From contig OX459101.1 in assembly GCA_949775045.1 (NCBI GenBank), positions 12,202,347-12,266,346 of the forward strand: a stretch of DNA of 64,000 nucleotides, given 5' to 3'. A program made the translations under genes and the position numbers. Of this stretch, positions 12,601 to 27,400 are shown piece by piece; positions within the stretch are counted from its first letter, which is position 1, and each line of letters begins with the position of its first letter. The notes under the pieces were generated by a model, which was not told where the DNA came from, did not search any database, and worked only from the letters and a program-made list of their open reading frames with translations. Source of the DNA: Metridium senile. Lineage: Eukaryota; Cnidaria; Anthozoa; Actiniaria; Metridiidae.

Positions 12601-15600
12601 AGGAAAGGGGGAAGGCGAGGATAAGGGAGAGTCGAAGATAGGGGGAAGTAAAGGATAGGGGAGAAGGCAAAGATTGAGGGAAAGTCAAGGATATGGAAAG
12701 GAGGTGAAAATAGGGGGAAGGTTGAGGATAGGGGGAGTAGGTGAGAATAGGGGTCAGGAGTGACATACCTGGTTAGTCTTTGCCTGTTCTTCAAATTCTT
12801 GATTTTTTTGGACAGCTTGATCTATTTCATCTAACAAAACAATAATTACTAGATCAGTTAGTGTATATAGNNNNNNNNNNNNNNNNNNNNNNNNNNNNNN
12901 NNNNNNNNNNNNNNNNNNNNNNNNNNNNNNNNNNNNNNNNNNNNNNNNNNNNNNNNNNNNNNNNNNNNNNNNNNNNNNNNNNNNNNNNNNNNNNNNNNNN
13001 NNNNNNNNNNNNNNNNNNNNNNNNNNNNNNNNNNNNNNNNNNNNNNNNNNNNNNNNNNNNNNNNNNNNNNAAATATCGAGGGATAATAAGATGTGATTTT
13101 TGAAGCGATCGGCCTCCGAATAAGCATCAATATTCTGCATGCTAGCGTTAACTGTTTGGGCATGTTTTCTATACACTAAACTATAATGTCCTGCCTCGAT
13201 CTTGTTGAAAACTGTCTCGGACTAATCTGAGAAGACATGAGCTGCACTAAGGTTAGGATTTCCCAGATACTTTACTTGGTCTTTCATTAGAGAGACCAAA
13301 GGGCAAATATTAATCTATAACTATAAGTATGACTAGTATGGCCTTGTTCCACCATGCCATAATGTGCCGGGTATGCTTCAACACAGCCATCTCTATAAAC
13401 GAAGCCAGTTCGACAATGATAGATAGATTTTTTTTCCTGAAACCCAGTTCTTATTATTATTACACTTCGCGTCTACAATGTAAATTTTAAAACAACTCGG
13501 AATCCACAGCCAGTTCATTTAACGACCGACATTGGATATCAACGCGTGTATTGATAATTTGACCTCGGTAGCGCTACGTCATCAGTATGGAATTTCCCGG
13601 CTCATTGCTCATAAATGGATAAATAATTGAATGAATGAATGATTTGATGGATGGATGGATAAATAACCGAATGGATTGATGGATAATTGGATTAATGTAT
13701 GAATGAATAAATAAATAACCGAATGGATTGATGGATAATTGGATTAATGTATGAATGAATAAATAAATAACTGAATGGATTGATGGATAATTGGATTAAT
13801 GTATGAATGAATAAATAAATAACCGAATGGATTGATGGATAATTGGATTAATGTATGAATGAATAAATAAATAACCGAATGGATTGGTGGATAATTGGAT
13901 TAATGTATGAATGAATAAATAAATAACCGAAAGGATTGATGGATAATTGGATTAATGTATGAATGAATAAATAAATAACTGAATGGATTGATGGATAAGT
14001 GAATGAGTTAACAGCTATATTAATAGATGGATGGATGGATTAATGGAGATTAATGGAGATGACGAATGGCAAAACTCAAAAACGTTTCTCGCGTAGCTTT
14101 TCTCGGCAAATCTTTTATCTCTATAGTAATATGTGATATATTTATTACATCACACGGGTGGACAATTTGCAATGCTAGGCACTCTTACCACAGGATAACC
14201 AACATTAAAATAAGTGCTAGTCAAGACAAGAAACCCAAGCGACGAGTAATTGCATTTGCGCGATTCTGTCCGCGATTTTAAACAATTATCAATCGATTAG
14301 GGGTCCCTGTGCATCTACAAAGTAAAAGTACATAACAAATTACCTTTGTTGGACTATCATCGCTAATACCAGAAATATCATGACAGTTTGACTTTCTATC
14401 TCTGACAACCACCATGCTTCCTTGCTCATTCGAGAGACGCGATTTCAGTTTGCTATTCTCACTTTTCAATTCATCCATTTTTTCGATTTCCATTTCCTTC
14501 AAGTTGGACGACATCAGGAGCTCGTCGTATTTATAGGACAGGCTTTCTAACTGGTCTTTCACGGTACGCAATTCCTTGGTCGCTTCTTCTTGTCTCCTTA
14601 CGCTTTGTTCCAGCTTTTGCTGTAGGTCCTGAATGTCGATAGCTGCTTGTTCAGCGCATTTTTGATTCTCAGCCACTAGACTAAAATAAATTTTTATAAA
14701 TACTTTTTTTAACGTCTCAATGTATTTAGCCAGTGACTAATTGGGGAGACTCACACTCACTACCTCTACGTTAAATATTTTAGTTCATAATACTGCTCAC
14801 ATGTTCATTTTGGCCAGTTAGGGAGACTCAGGCTCACGCTAACCTTTACGTTAAGTATTTTAGCACTGCCACAACTCTGTTCACATGTTCATTTTTGCGG
14901 AGGGAGGAAAACCGGATAACCCGGAGAAAAACCCTAGAAGCTTAGGAGAAAAGAACAAATCAAACAAACTCAACTCACATGTAATTCATAGACCCACTAT
15001 TATCCATTGTATTCTATCTTAGTTACTGTTGATACGACCGACAAGCTAAATTCCTTTTTTCTCAATTTACAGCACGAATATACATAGATTGCTGAAAACT
15101 TTAATACTTTTTAGTATGTTAGGAAAAAACGGTAAATGCGGTAAATCTTTCTTTAAATGTTTGTCGGACATTCTATATTCCAGTGGGAATACTGCACAAT
15201 TTTTTCATATTCACTCAAGGAAATTGGGGATCTATGAATTCATGCCCGAACCGGGACTTACCCAGAGACTGGGACTTACCTATCATACATAGCGGTCTTT
15301 TTCTTCAGTCTTGACTGAAGTTCATTAATGTCTTCTTTTAAACTGTTCACTATATCTTCGCTGCCGCTAATAATGCCTTTCTCCGTGTCGCTAACACGTG
15401 CTTCAAGTTCTTCAATTCGCGTTGTCTTCGAGTGAAGGTTTTCTTCATGTTGTAGATTTTCTTCGGTTAGTTTGTCAACCCAAGATTTGATGTCATTCAT
15501 TTGTTGGTTCAAGGAATCTATTTTAAGTTTATACTCTTCGTTGTTGTCGTTAGATTGAAGGAGCTGGGTTTTGAGCGCCTCTTGCTCGTTTAGTAATTGT

Positions 15601-18600
15601 ACATTTTGTGTTTCTGCAGCTTGAAGCTGTAAAAGAAATGTTATTGTTGTTACTATTATTGTAGAATTTAAGTTACAATCTGATAACTTACTTACTTACT
15701 TACTAACTCACAGAATGACTTTCTTATTCCTTAGTTATCCTACTTACTTACTTACTTACTTACATACTTACTTTCTTACATGCGTACCACTCAATTACTC
15801 ACTCACTTACTTACATTCTTAAGTGCTTGTTCATTTACATCTAGTACGTATTCACATACTAAAATATACCTAGTTATATATTAAGTTTAATTTTTAATCA
15901 CTTGCCTACTTACTTACTTATTTACTTAGTTCTTGGTGACTTATCAACTTACTTACTAGCGTACTTACTTACATACCTACTTTCTAACTTACTTATTTAT
16001 TTACCCACTAAGTTCTTACTTACTTACCCAATGAGATCTTACTGACTTACTTACTTACTAACATACTTACTTGCTTACTTACTTACTAACATACCTACTT
16101 ACTTTACTTACTTACCCAATGAGATCCATTACTTACTTATTTACTAACGTACTTACTTACTAGCATGCATGTTTACTTACTAACTTACATACCTACTTAC
16201 TAACATAGTTGGTTACTTACCAATTTACTTGCTTACTTACTACCTTACTTGCTTATCTACTTACTAACTTACTTATTTGCTTACCCACTTAGTTCTTACT
16301 TACCCAGAGATCTTACTTACTTACTAACGTACGAACTTACTTGCATGTTTACTTACTTACTAACTTACATACCTACTTACTAACATAGTTGGTTACTTAC
16401 CAATTTACTTACTTACGTACTACCTTACTTGCTTATTTACTGTACCTACTCACAACTTTCTATATACTTACCAAATTACTTTGACATGTTATTAATAATT
16501 TACTTTTTTAAACGGCTCTCATCTCTTGCTTATTAAATTATATGATCACTGTAATTGATAACTAGAAGTGGACTACTAACCTTTTCTGACAATTCTGTTT
16601 CTTTCTGTAAGAACTCACTCTGGTGCTTTGATAATCTCTCTTGAGTCTCGGAAAAAGCTTGCTTTTGAATACTGATAGACTGAAAAAAACATGAGATAAA
16701 TACTTGGAACTTTCAGAGAAAATGTGTCAACATGTTATAGGAAGAAGAGAATAAAGGAAAAGAATGAGTGAAAGGCGGGAGGGAGAGAGAGAGAGGGAGG
16801 GAGGAAGGGAGGAAGGGAGGAAGGAAGAAAGGAAGGGAGGAAGGGAGGAAGGGAGAAAGGAAGAAAGGAAGGGAGGAAGTGAGAGGGGAAAGGAAGAGAA
16901 GGGAAAGGAAGAGAAGGGAAGATACAAGGATACAAGAGAAAGTATAAATTAAGGAAGGGAGGAAAGGAAGAAAGGAACGAAGCGAGGAACGAAGGAAGAA
17001 GGAAGGAATGATCGAACAAAAGCAGGAAGGAATGGAGGAGGAAAGGAAGGAAGGAAGGGAATGAGTTAGGGAGAGGGGGAGAGAGAGGGAGGGAGAGAGG
17101 GAGGGAGAGAGGGAGAGAAAGAGGGAGGGAGAGAGAGAGGGAGGGAGAGAGAGAGGGAGGGAGAGAGAGAGGGAGGGAGAGAGAGGGAGGAATGATCGAA
17201 CAAAAGCAGGAAGGAATGGAGGAGGGAAGGAAGGAAGGGAATGAGTTAGAGAGGGAGGGAGAGAGAGGGAGGAATGATCGAACAAAAGCAGGAAGGAATG
17301 GAGGGAAGGAAGGAAGGGAATGAGTTAGGGAGAGGGAGGGAGAGAGGGAGAGAGAGGGAGGAATGATCGAACAAAAGCAGGAAGGAATGGAGGGAAGGAA
17401 GGAAGGGAATGAGTTAGGGAGAGGGAGAGAGAGAGGGAGGGAGGGAGAGAGAGAGGGAGGAATGATCGAACAAAAGCAGGAAGGAATGGAGGAGGGAAGG
17501 AAGGAAATGAGTTAGGGAGAGGGAGGGAGAGAGGGAGAGAGAGGAAGGAATGATCGAACAAAAGCAGGAAGGAATGGAGGAGGGAAGGAAGGGAATGAGT
17601 TAGGGAGAGGGAGAGAGAGAGGGAGGGAGAGAGAGAGGGAGGAATGATCGAACAAAAGCAGGAAGGAATGGAGGAGGGAAGGAAGGGAATGAGTTAGGGA
17701 GAGGGAGGGAGAGAGGGAGAGAGAGGAAGGAATGATCGAACAAAAGCAGGAAGGAATGGAGGAGGGAAGGAAGGGAATGAGTTAGGGAGAGGGGGAGAGA
17801 GGGAGGTAGGTAGGAAGTGAGGAGCGATGGAAGAAGGAAGGACCGAACAAGATGGAGGAGAGTGAGGGAGGGAGGAAGGAAGGTACATACATCATTAATA
17901 GCCTCTTCCAGATATTTCTGTAACTGATCTCTGTCTTTAGTAACACTGATAACAAAGATAAAAAACAATGTCACATGAAAATAGACTTATCATTGCAGTA
18001 ACATATACTTGACTTTTTAAAGGCCCAGTATCGACCGGGATGCTTTGCGGCCGTTTGTTTTTGTTTTGTTAAATGGCGCTCTCTAATTGGCCAAAAACCG
18101 CGTGAGTTCAAAGTCCATGGCCGTACGGAGATACGAAAAATATCACCATACATGAAAGTAGCGAACTCTTTCGACGAACCTTTGAGCTTTTGAGTGTTTC
18201 TGAATATCCTTAAATGCATCCCTGAGAAGAAAACTATCGTGTAATAGTATGCGGTGAATATAATAAAGGATTGGGCATGGTATGTTATGTGTATTTCTGT
18301 TGTATTATCAAAGTAACGATATTGATCAACTGGAGTTGTCCGCTTTGTTATTATTAAGCAATCGTTGTAGTAAAAATATGTTTAAGAAAGTTGAGCTCCA
18401 AATATAAAGTTAATAAGTATTTTTAATGTCCATAGTATATTATCGTCTCATCTAAGCAGCTCTTTGGCATATTTTAACTGCTAGTCCGTGGATCGGAATG
18501 AGATGCCTGCGAAGCGGCCGAGTTGATTGTAATCTTCTCAAACATCAAAGCTTGTTATTTACATCTATTTACGGCAAATATACAAAATATTGCGGCACAG

Positions 18601-21600
18601 ATGTTGTACTTAAATACAGTGAAATGTTTTGAGATATTAGCAGGATTACTTAGGATTATTTGGATTGAGAAGGCATTATGAACTTTGATAATTTCGTGAT
18701 ACATGAAATTAGGTCGAGGCACGCAAAGCATCCCGGTCGATACTGGGCCTTTAAATTTTAAATTTCGACAACCTCAGCGTTTCAAAATCAAGATATTTGT
18801 TTTTGAGATCAAACAAAAGACCTGTGGATGGTTCTTTGTCTAAGATGTTTATTATTCAATCTTTGATCAATTCCGTTCATATAATCAAAATTATAAGCAT
18901 TTTAAGCAATAAAAAAAACAGTTGCAGAGATTCTATGCTTTCTCGATCATTAAGTAGTTGTCATGTATATTACTCACTCAGCCAGTTCTTTCATTAACGC
19001 CTTTTTCTCGTTTTCCACTTTGTCCAACATAAGTTGAAAATCAATGTCCTGCAATATAAGAATCAGAGTTCTTTTAAAGCATTATTTCATGGATATAGTG
19101 TTTTCACTCTATATTGTTTTCTAGATCCTTACAGGAGGTATGGGACCAGACTACCTACTATACACTATATTTTCTCTCCTAAAGTGTATACATCAATGTT
19201 TTTCTCTACTTACAGGAGGTATTAGACCAGACTACCTACTATACACTATGTCTTCTATCCTATACATCAATGTTTTTCTCTACTTACAGGAGGTATTAGA
19301 CCAGACTACCTACTATACACTATGTCTTCTATCCTATACATCAATGCTTTTCTCTACTTACAGGAGGTATTAGACCAGACTACCTACTATACACTATGTT
19401 TTCTCTCCTACAGTGTATACATCAATGTTTTTCTCTACTTACAGGAGCAATGGGACCAGCATCCATAGATTCCTCACATTCTTCATTGATTGTCCTAATA
19501 GAGATATCATCCATAGCTAACACTGACTGTGCTACTTCTGCAGCAGCGGCTAGAGGATTCTTGGATAACATGGCACCAGGACACCATGTCTCACGCCTTG
19601 TATTTCTCTAAAATAGGTCAGACAAGTATGATTATAAAACCATTACAAAGGAAGCCCAGAAGAGAAAAAGTAGTTGCCGGCAGAGGAGCTACAATACATT
19701 ATACACTTGTTTTAATAATCATTGTCCAAAAAGAAATAGAAAATGATAACGCCTGTAAACTTTGACAGATTTAAACAACAAACAAACAAATAAAACTATT
19801 TTAGCTGTAAACTTGAGCTTGAGTTGCTATTCATTATCAATAAAAAATTATTTAATAATGACATTATTTTAATAATAGAACATTGTTATCATTGTCATCA
19901 TCATTATCTGCTACCATCATCATCTGCTATCATCATCATCATCATCATCATCTGTCATCATCATTATCTGCTATCATCATCTTCTTTCATCATTATCTGC
20001 TATCATCATCATCATCTGCTATCAACATCATCTTCTTTCATCATTATCTGCTATCATAATCATCATCTGCTATCAACATCTTCTCCTTTCATCATAATCT
20101 GCTATCATCATCTCCTTTCATCATCATCTGCTATCAACATCTTCTCCTTTCATCATAATCTGCTATCATCATCTCCTTTCATCATCATCTGCTATCAACA
20201 TCTTCTCCTTTCATCATAATCTGCTATCATCATCTTCTTTCATCATTATCTGCTATCGCCATCTTCTTTCATGTCATATATTATCAGCCATCATCATCAT
20301 TGTCATCTTCAATCATCATTATCTATTATAATCATCATGTGCTATCAACATCAGCATCCTCTTCAACATCAATATTTGTCTACCTTGGATGTCTTTGTTT
20401 TCCCAGTGGTAGGGATCATAGCACCATTCAAATGAGCTGGAGTAAAAAATGAGGATGCAAGTATTTGGATTTTACGTTCATAGTTTTCCTGTAAAACAAT
20501 AACAAAGATTAGATATCATATGTAATGGTAACATTTTCACCATTTTCCAGAAATATTTTAGAAAGCTGATCAGCCCTTTACAATTTGATATGCCTGCTAA
20601 AATTAATCCTACAATCAAGTTTTCTTTATAAAAAAAAAAAAAAAAAACACAAGCAACTACCGTATGCCAATACCATTGGCCATCCACCAGATTGAGGTCA
20701 TTGATAGAGACTTTCATTGGTACACACATAGAATCAAGGAAGCCATACGCTCAGGCTAAGAACATCAATAGGGAAGGCAGAATTGAAATCCCTGAGGTGT
20801 GGATGCCAACAGTTCACAAGCCTTCTGTCAAGTGTTAGCCAAACAAAACGCAAAATGATCCTCTGTCAAAGGAATACGGCGACAAGTTTATAAGATCCAC
20901 TTTCATTAGTCTACTCATCGCTTGATGACGACTAGCAGTACCAGTCAAAACATTGCAGTCCCAACCTTTGATATTCATGAAGCAAGAGGATAACATTTAA
21001 AGCACTTAATGACTGGTCCCGAGGGAAACAGTTAGTTTTGTTTCCCGAGAATCTCAATGTTTCCCGAGGCTCCGGCCGAGGGGAACATTGAGATTCTCGG
21101 GAAAACGGGAAATATACCCTATTCAAACGAAGAAACATTTTCTCTCCATTTTGAATTTTTTTATTTACGTGGATTTATTTCCCTCCATGTGACGTGCTCT
21201 CGATCAATAAGAAAACGAGTTTGAATAGGATATATAATAAACACATTTATCTCATATCCACGGTGAATAATCAGTCTTTATAATTTCAAAAAACTACAAG
21301 TTTCTATTTTAGCTACAGATAAATAAGATCTATAAATTTAGGATTTACTATTTGGGGCGAAACTATTGTAGCAGACATAAAATAGTACAAGGTCTCAGTT
21401 TCCCATCATGCTTTATTCTAGAAAATGGTGCCCATACACATAATTGCAACCATTAATGTGTAAATAATGACAAATATCAATAAAATATCAATCTACCTTT
21501 TGCTCCACAAGTTGCTTTTGATACTAAAAATAAAAGAAAAAAATATTATTTGTAAAACAATTACCATAAACAATATACAAAGACAAGTTAAATAAACAAA

Positions 21601-24374
21601 TTAAAAAAAAAATACAATCATTTACTATTAAACAAATTAATGAATACACATAACTGCATATAAAATCAAATGAAAATATCAGCTATTTTATAACTACCAT
21701 TTCCTTTTCACTTTGTAGTTCTGAGATACACCCACTGTCTTGCGTCTATCAACAAAATACAAAATGTTGAAGTTTATAGTCAATAATAATAATGATAATA
21801 AGTCTTTTATTGAATACAAGAAGAATATACACTTCTTATTAACAATAAATAGTGTGGCACAAATTACAATGTAATATATTTTGAAATTGAAAACTGATAT
21901 ATTAAATGTGTATTGTAGCGAAAATTGAAATAGTGTCTGAAATAGTGTTTTGATTATTGCCCAGTAATATCATACTTGAATATTAATCTGTTAATAATGG
22001 TAATGTTGTTATAGCATTGCCCATGTAAAGTAGAGACTAACACTACCACAAATGACATGTGATTTGTTTGAAATTTCAAACTGTATAAAGTGGAACATTG
22101 GACATCTGTGTTCACAGGGATTCCTGTGTTGAAATATTTGGGAAGAACTGGGGACGAGTTAGGAGAAGAGAACAATATACCACACGAAGCGCAATGATAA
22201 GAGATATAAGAGATGCCTGCAGAGGAGGTTAAGGTAATGGTAATATTGAGCATTTAAGGCAAACTTTTGTGGTGTCACGTGACTGATTTCTTTTAGTGTT
22301 AAATTAATTATTATTTTGATGGACAATGTTAATGAAATTTCTTGTATAAATCAATAAAATAAATAGATAAATAGATCCAGGTGAACTTGCTTCAAAGTGC
22401 GCAAAGGATTGTTTGTCAAAACAAATAGTTCCAAAATGGCGCCTTGAGATAAAAACAATTTCAGTTACTTTTATTATTTTTTTATCCCTGGTAGAGCAGC
22501 AGTGAATTTTTATATAAAGTTAGTTAGTTAAGTAACACAGGAAACAACTCTCTCGAATGACGCCATCTTGGAACTGTTGGCGATGCAACAGAAATGCTTC
22601 TGATTGGCTTATATTAACCGGAAGTGCACGCAAAATCACCTGGATTGATAAATAAACATTAAATATATAAATAAATAAATATTAAATAAATAATTAAAAA
22701 AATAAAATAAATAAATAGATAAGTAAATAAATAAATATAATATTAAATACAGTGGTACCTCTATTAACCGGTCACCCGTTAAGTGGTCACCCTCTATTAG
22801 GCGGCCACAATAAAAAGTCCAAAATCCATTCCTATACCTATTCTATACCTCTATTCAGCTGTTAACCTCTATTAAGCTGCCACTTCGAAAGTCGCGAGGG
22901 TGACCGCTTAATAGTGTGGTGCCACTGTTAGTAAATATATATTAAATAATTATAAATAAACAAAACAAAACAAACAAAAAAAAGATATATATAGATCATG
23001 AGTCTAAAAAAGTGTAACTGGTAAATACAAATGTAGCAATCAAACAGTACCTTGGCAAGTTGTCGTTTTAATTCTGAAATTTCTTTCTTCATTCTTTTGA
23101 GCATAACTTCATCATCTAGTACCTATCAAACCATTGATCTAATTAGTTTACTCTCAAAAATTGCATACCCTACCTTAAGGCTTGCAGTTAGTAATAGAGT
23201 CCTAAGCGATGACGTCATAAATATTTATTTTCCCTTTATCATATTTTTGGTTCTCAATTTTGATAGGCAATGACAAAGGATGTTCACATCAACATAGCAA
23301 ATTTGACCAGAATTCATCAAATAGCAGCTGAGATAAGGCCACTTGAATATACAATTTCCCAAAACAAAACACTGTATTTTCGGGTAAATTACAGTGCATG
23401 ATTTGTATGGGGAAATTATATATTCAAATGGCCATATTTCAGCTGCTATTTAACCGATTCTCGTCAAATTTGGTGTGAGAAGGTCTTTTTTGATATTCCA
23501 TCATAATATGGCAACCAAAATATATGTTTTTGCTTGCACTGGATGTCACACTTTAGGACTCGATTTAAGGAATGTAAACATTATCAAATATTATAATTCA
23601 ACATAAGTTTTCTTTCGCTCTCCTTGGTCGAGGGGTGATCATGTGACGTGATAGTGCCCGCCACGGAGGGATACTATCAGCGCATAGTGCCCGCTGAACT
23701 TTCCGTTTGCTTCGGAAAATTTTGTTTTTGAATAATAAACACAATAGAGCAGTTAAAATCTCGGGCATAATGGTGTGATAGTTGCCCTTGGAAACTGGAT
23801 GTTCCTCAAAACTTCATAGTTAACTATTTGTTTTTCTGAACATCCAGTTTCCGCAGGTAACTATCACAGCATAATGCCCTCTATTCAACTACTCTATTGT
23901 TTAAATAGAGGGATTTCATGGCAGCCAGGTGTGTGTTCAATCAAACAATGGAGCTTTTCTCTCAAGGGAACTGAAATCCTTTGTCATGCAAAAACTCTCT
24001 TTTGAACTTTCTTTTGTACTTGCCCATAGCTGGCTGCAAACTAATATGCAAATGATTTTGAGCAATGTTTTCAAGTTGAGGTTTATTGTCACTTCAATAT
24101 TTCAAAGATTCAACTAATACAAACAGCCTACCTCATTGACAAGAGGACAATTCTTGATTGTCTTTGCTCTACTGGCAAACTGTATAACAACAAACAGAAA
24201 CACTATGAATACCTTTACTGAAGAAGTTTAACAATTATGCAATCATCACTGACAATAATAATAATCATCATCATCATCATCATCAATACCTTTAAGGTGC
24301 TGATAATTTCTTCTACTGATACAGAAGTCATAGTTAGCTGTCACCACCACCATCATAACAACCCTTATAATCAT

Positions 24375-24412
<38 letters not shown>

Positions 24413-27400
24413 CCATCACCATCATCATCACCATCATCACCATCACCATCACCATCACCATCACCACCATCACCATCACCATCACCATCACCATCACCAT
24501 CACCATCACCATCACCATCACCATCACCATCACCATCACCATCACCATCATCAATACCTTTAAGGTGCTGATAATTTCTTCTACTGATACATTATAATCA
24601 TAATCATCATCATCATCATCAATACCTTCAAGGTGCCCATGGTTTCTTCTACATCATAATACATAAGATGACTGTTACCATCATCATCATATCAACCCTT
24701 ACAATCATAATCATAATCACAACTATCATCAATACCTTTAAGGTGCCAATGGTTTCTTCTACATCATAGTACATAAGATGACTGTTACCATCATCATCAT
24801 ATCAACCCTTACAATCATAATCATCATCACAACTATCATCAATACCTTTAAGGTGCCAATGGTTTCTTCTACGGATACAGGAGTCATAGTACATAAAATG
24901 GCTGTCTTGGCGTTACCACCCAGAGAACTCTGTAGAATTCTTGTCAACTTGGAGTCACGAAATGGAACAAAACTAAATAGTGGTAGATATAAAATACATT
25001 AAATACAATATTATAGAAACACTGTTTGAGGCACAAATACAAGTATGTTAAAAAAACTTGAAACTGATTATTTCTACATTGTCTTTGCGGGCTTAATTTT
25101 AGAAAAAAGAAATTAACAGAAATAAGAAAAAACAATTTTATTTCATAAAATCTGATTTAATTTTTTTATTTTAATTTGAAATATTTTTATTTTTATTTTT
25201 ATACTAGTCTAAAACAATTATCCACCTGTGAATATCTGTAAACATTAACTTCGACTCCTTCTCAGTTATTAATCACTGATATTCACTTTGCTTCAGTGAA
25301 TAATTGTTAAATAATATAATATACCTTTCTCCTTCGCTTAGTTTAGCAATGACAGAGCCAAGAGTGAACAAACTCTTGTTGATATGTGCACCCTCTTTGA
25401 GCCTCTGACCCTCTGCACCTGTCTGAGACACTCTCTCTGAGCCAGCAAGGTCCACCAAGTTCTAAAACAATTTACAATAATAATAATTTTAATATTTGAC
25501 AGATCGACAACAATATATTTCATTTGCTAAGATTGTATCAACGTCCACAAAAGCAACAATAAATTTAGAATAATAGTATTACAGCAATTGCAAAGAGCCC
25601 AAAAGTGTGACCACCACTAATGTATTCGCATACTTTCGTCTATGCTGTTATCCAATCAGCATTACAGGATTGTCTTATCTTATCTCTGATCTAAACGCTA
25701 ATTGGAGGATGGCACTACAAAAGTATGCGAATACATTATCAGTGGTCACAGTCTTGAGCATCTTGCTGTAAACTTGAAAAGTTTTTGCTTTTCATTTTTT
25801 TGCTAGTTTGTATCATTGTTATTTCTTCAGTAAATAAAAATATTTCTTGTTGTTACCAAAGAGCAATTAGTTTAATAATTATTGTTTAAGGAATATAAAA
25901 CAGTCCATGTGTCTATAAACTGTTAATATAAACACGCTGGGAGCTGTAGAGCAACAGAGAAGTTGTAATAAAAGTAACATAAGGAATAGCAGAGTGTTTC
26001 TTTGACTTCTTTAGTGCTCTACAGACCACAGAGTTTTTATATCTCAGTTTATAGACACAAGCAGATGTTTTGTATTGCTTTAATAAAACATTTTTGAACT
26101 TTTTTGCTGAGTGTATTTCTGTCCTCTGATCAATATAAACACGGTAGCCAGCTAATCAGAGCACACAAAATATCTCAAATTTTTTATGTGATCTAAATCA
26201 TAAATTATTACAGTGCGACTCGCCGTACCGTAGTCACCTACACAAACTTTTGATGAATTTTTGACATTATTTTGACATTTTTTCATCTCAATTGGACCAA
26301 TTACAGACATCAAAGTATCTAAAGTCTCTGCCTTTGATCGATATTAACTCCGCCTCTCGATATAAACTCCGCCTCTCGATATAAACGTGTATCTGATTGG
26401 TCTGATTGAGATGAAAAAATGTCAAAATAATGTCAAAAATTCATCAAATGTTTTTGTAAGTGACTACGGTACGGCGAGTCACACTGTAAATAGTAATTGG
26501 AACGTGTTTAGTTTCCTTTGTATGCTATGTTGTTTATAATATGATCATGATTTTTGATAAGTTTCTCATGCATAATAATTTAATATGATAATACAATAAT
26601 TATAATTATTTAAATAATAATAGTTTACATACCAGTTGTGATACTCGTACTGCGCCGATATCCTCTTCGTTCTCATCACTTGCAGTTACACCTCTCTCTC
26701 TACTCTCAATATGCTGTAAATGAATGAATAGATGGATGGATGGATGAATGGATAAATTAGGTAATTAATAATGTTATAAAGGAGTAAATATTAAACAGAA
26801 CTATAGACGACTTTCATAAATGGCCGCCACTAATTTTAAAACATAATTTTTAAAATTGATGTTTTGAGAAAAAGAAAGCTATCATACATGTATGATAAAC
26901 ATTTACCATTATAACAATAACTTGTGAAAGTTTGAGAAAAAACAATTAAATTTGCAAGAAGCTATTTCAGAGTTTGAAATATCAGAAAAACACCAAAACG
27001 AGGCATCAAAGGCCTCAGCAGAAAATTACATACAAATCTCTACATTTTTCATTGAGCATAACTTCTTTGGTTTTTTAGCCAGAGCATCAAAACCTTCCAA
27101 GCATGCCTATTTCAGGTGTTCATATGTCAGTGCTAAATATTAAAATATATGTTTACTTGAAAAATCATTTTCCGGTACATATTATGGTATTTATGAAAGT
27201 GGTCTATGGAGTTGACATTTTATGTGCTGTCACCAATCAAAAATATCAAGAGGCACTTTGATTAGTTTTGAATGACGACTGTGAACAAATGATAGATTGA
27301 AATTAATGTGAGTTGGCATATGGAGATAATCATGATTGTGAACTGCCAAACAGTTTCAGATTCTGGATACTTTTCTGTAAAAACTGTTAAGCTCTGGTCA

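Noticed and set aside
12101..12794. Long frames on both strands ([15 protein letters not shown] repeats)
   Set aside because: Minisatellite translation within a kinesin intron.
13071..13173. Exon next to the gap reading [19 protein letters not shown]
   Set aside because: Good acceptor-like tagtttag, but this frame does not match the phase-0 exit of exon 23, and the frame that does match lacks coiled-coil character. Left unassigned.
13280..13318. 39-nt candidate exon ([13 protein letters not shown]) with gtaaag donor
   Set aside because: Length divisible by 3 cannot repair the phase break; sequence unlike the rod.
16713..17974. Pro/Ser/Leu-rich frames of up to 190 codons
   Set aside because: Translations of the GA-rich array; only the SVTKDRDQ segment at its upper end is real coding sequence (exon 20).
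20478..20729. 83-codon minus-strand frame near exon 16
   Set aside because: Antisense to the retroelement fragment and a poly-A run.
24237..24563. Poly-histidine protein of 108 residues
   Set aside because: Pure (CACCAT)n microsatellite; the opposite strand is equally open.
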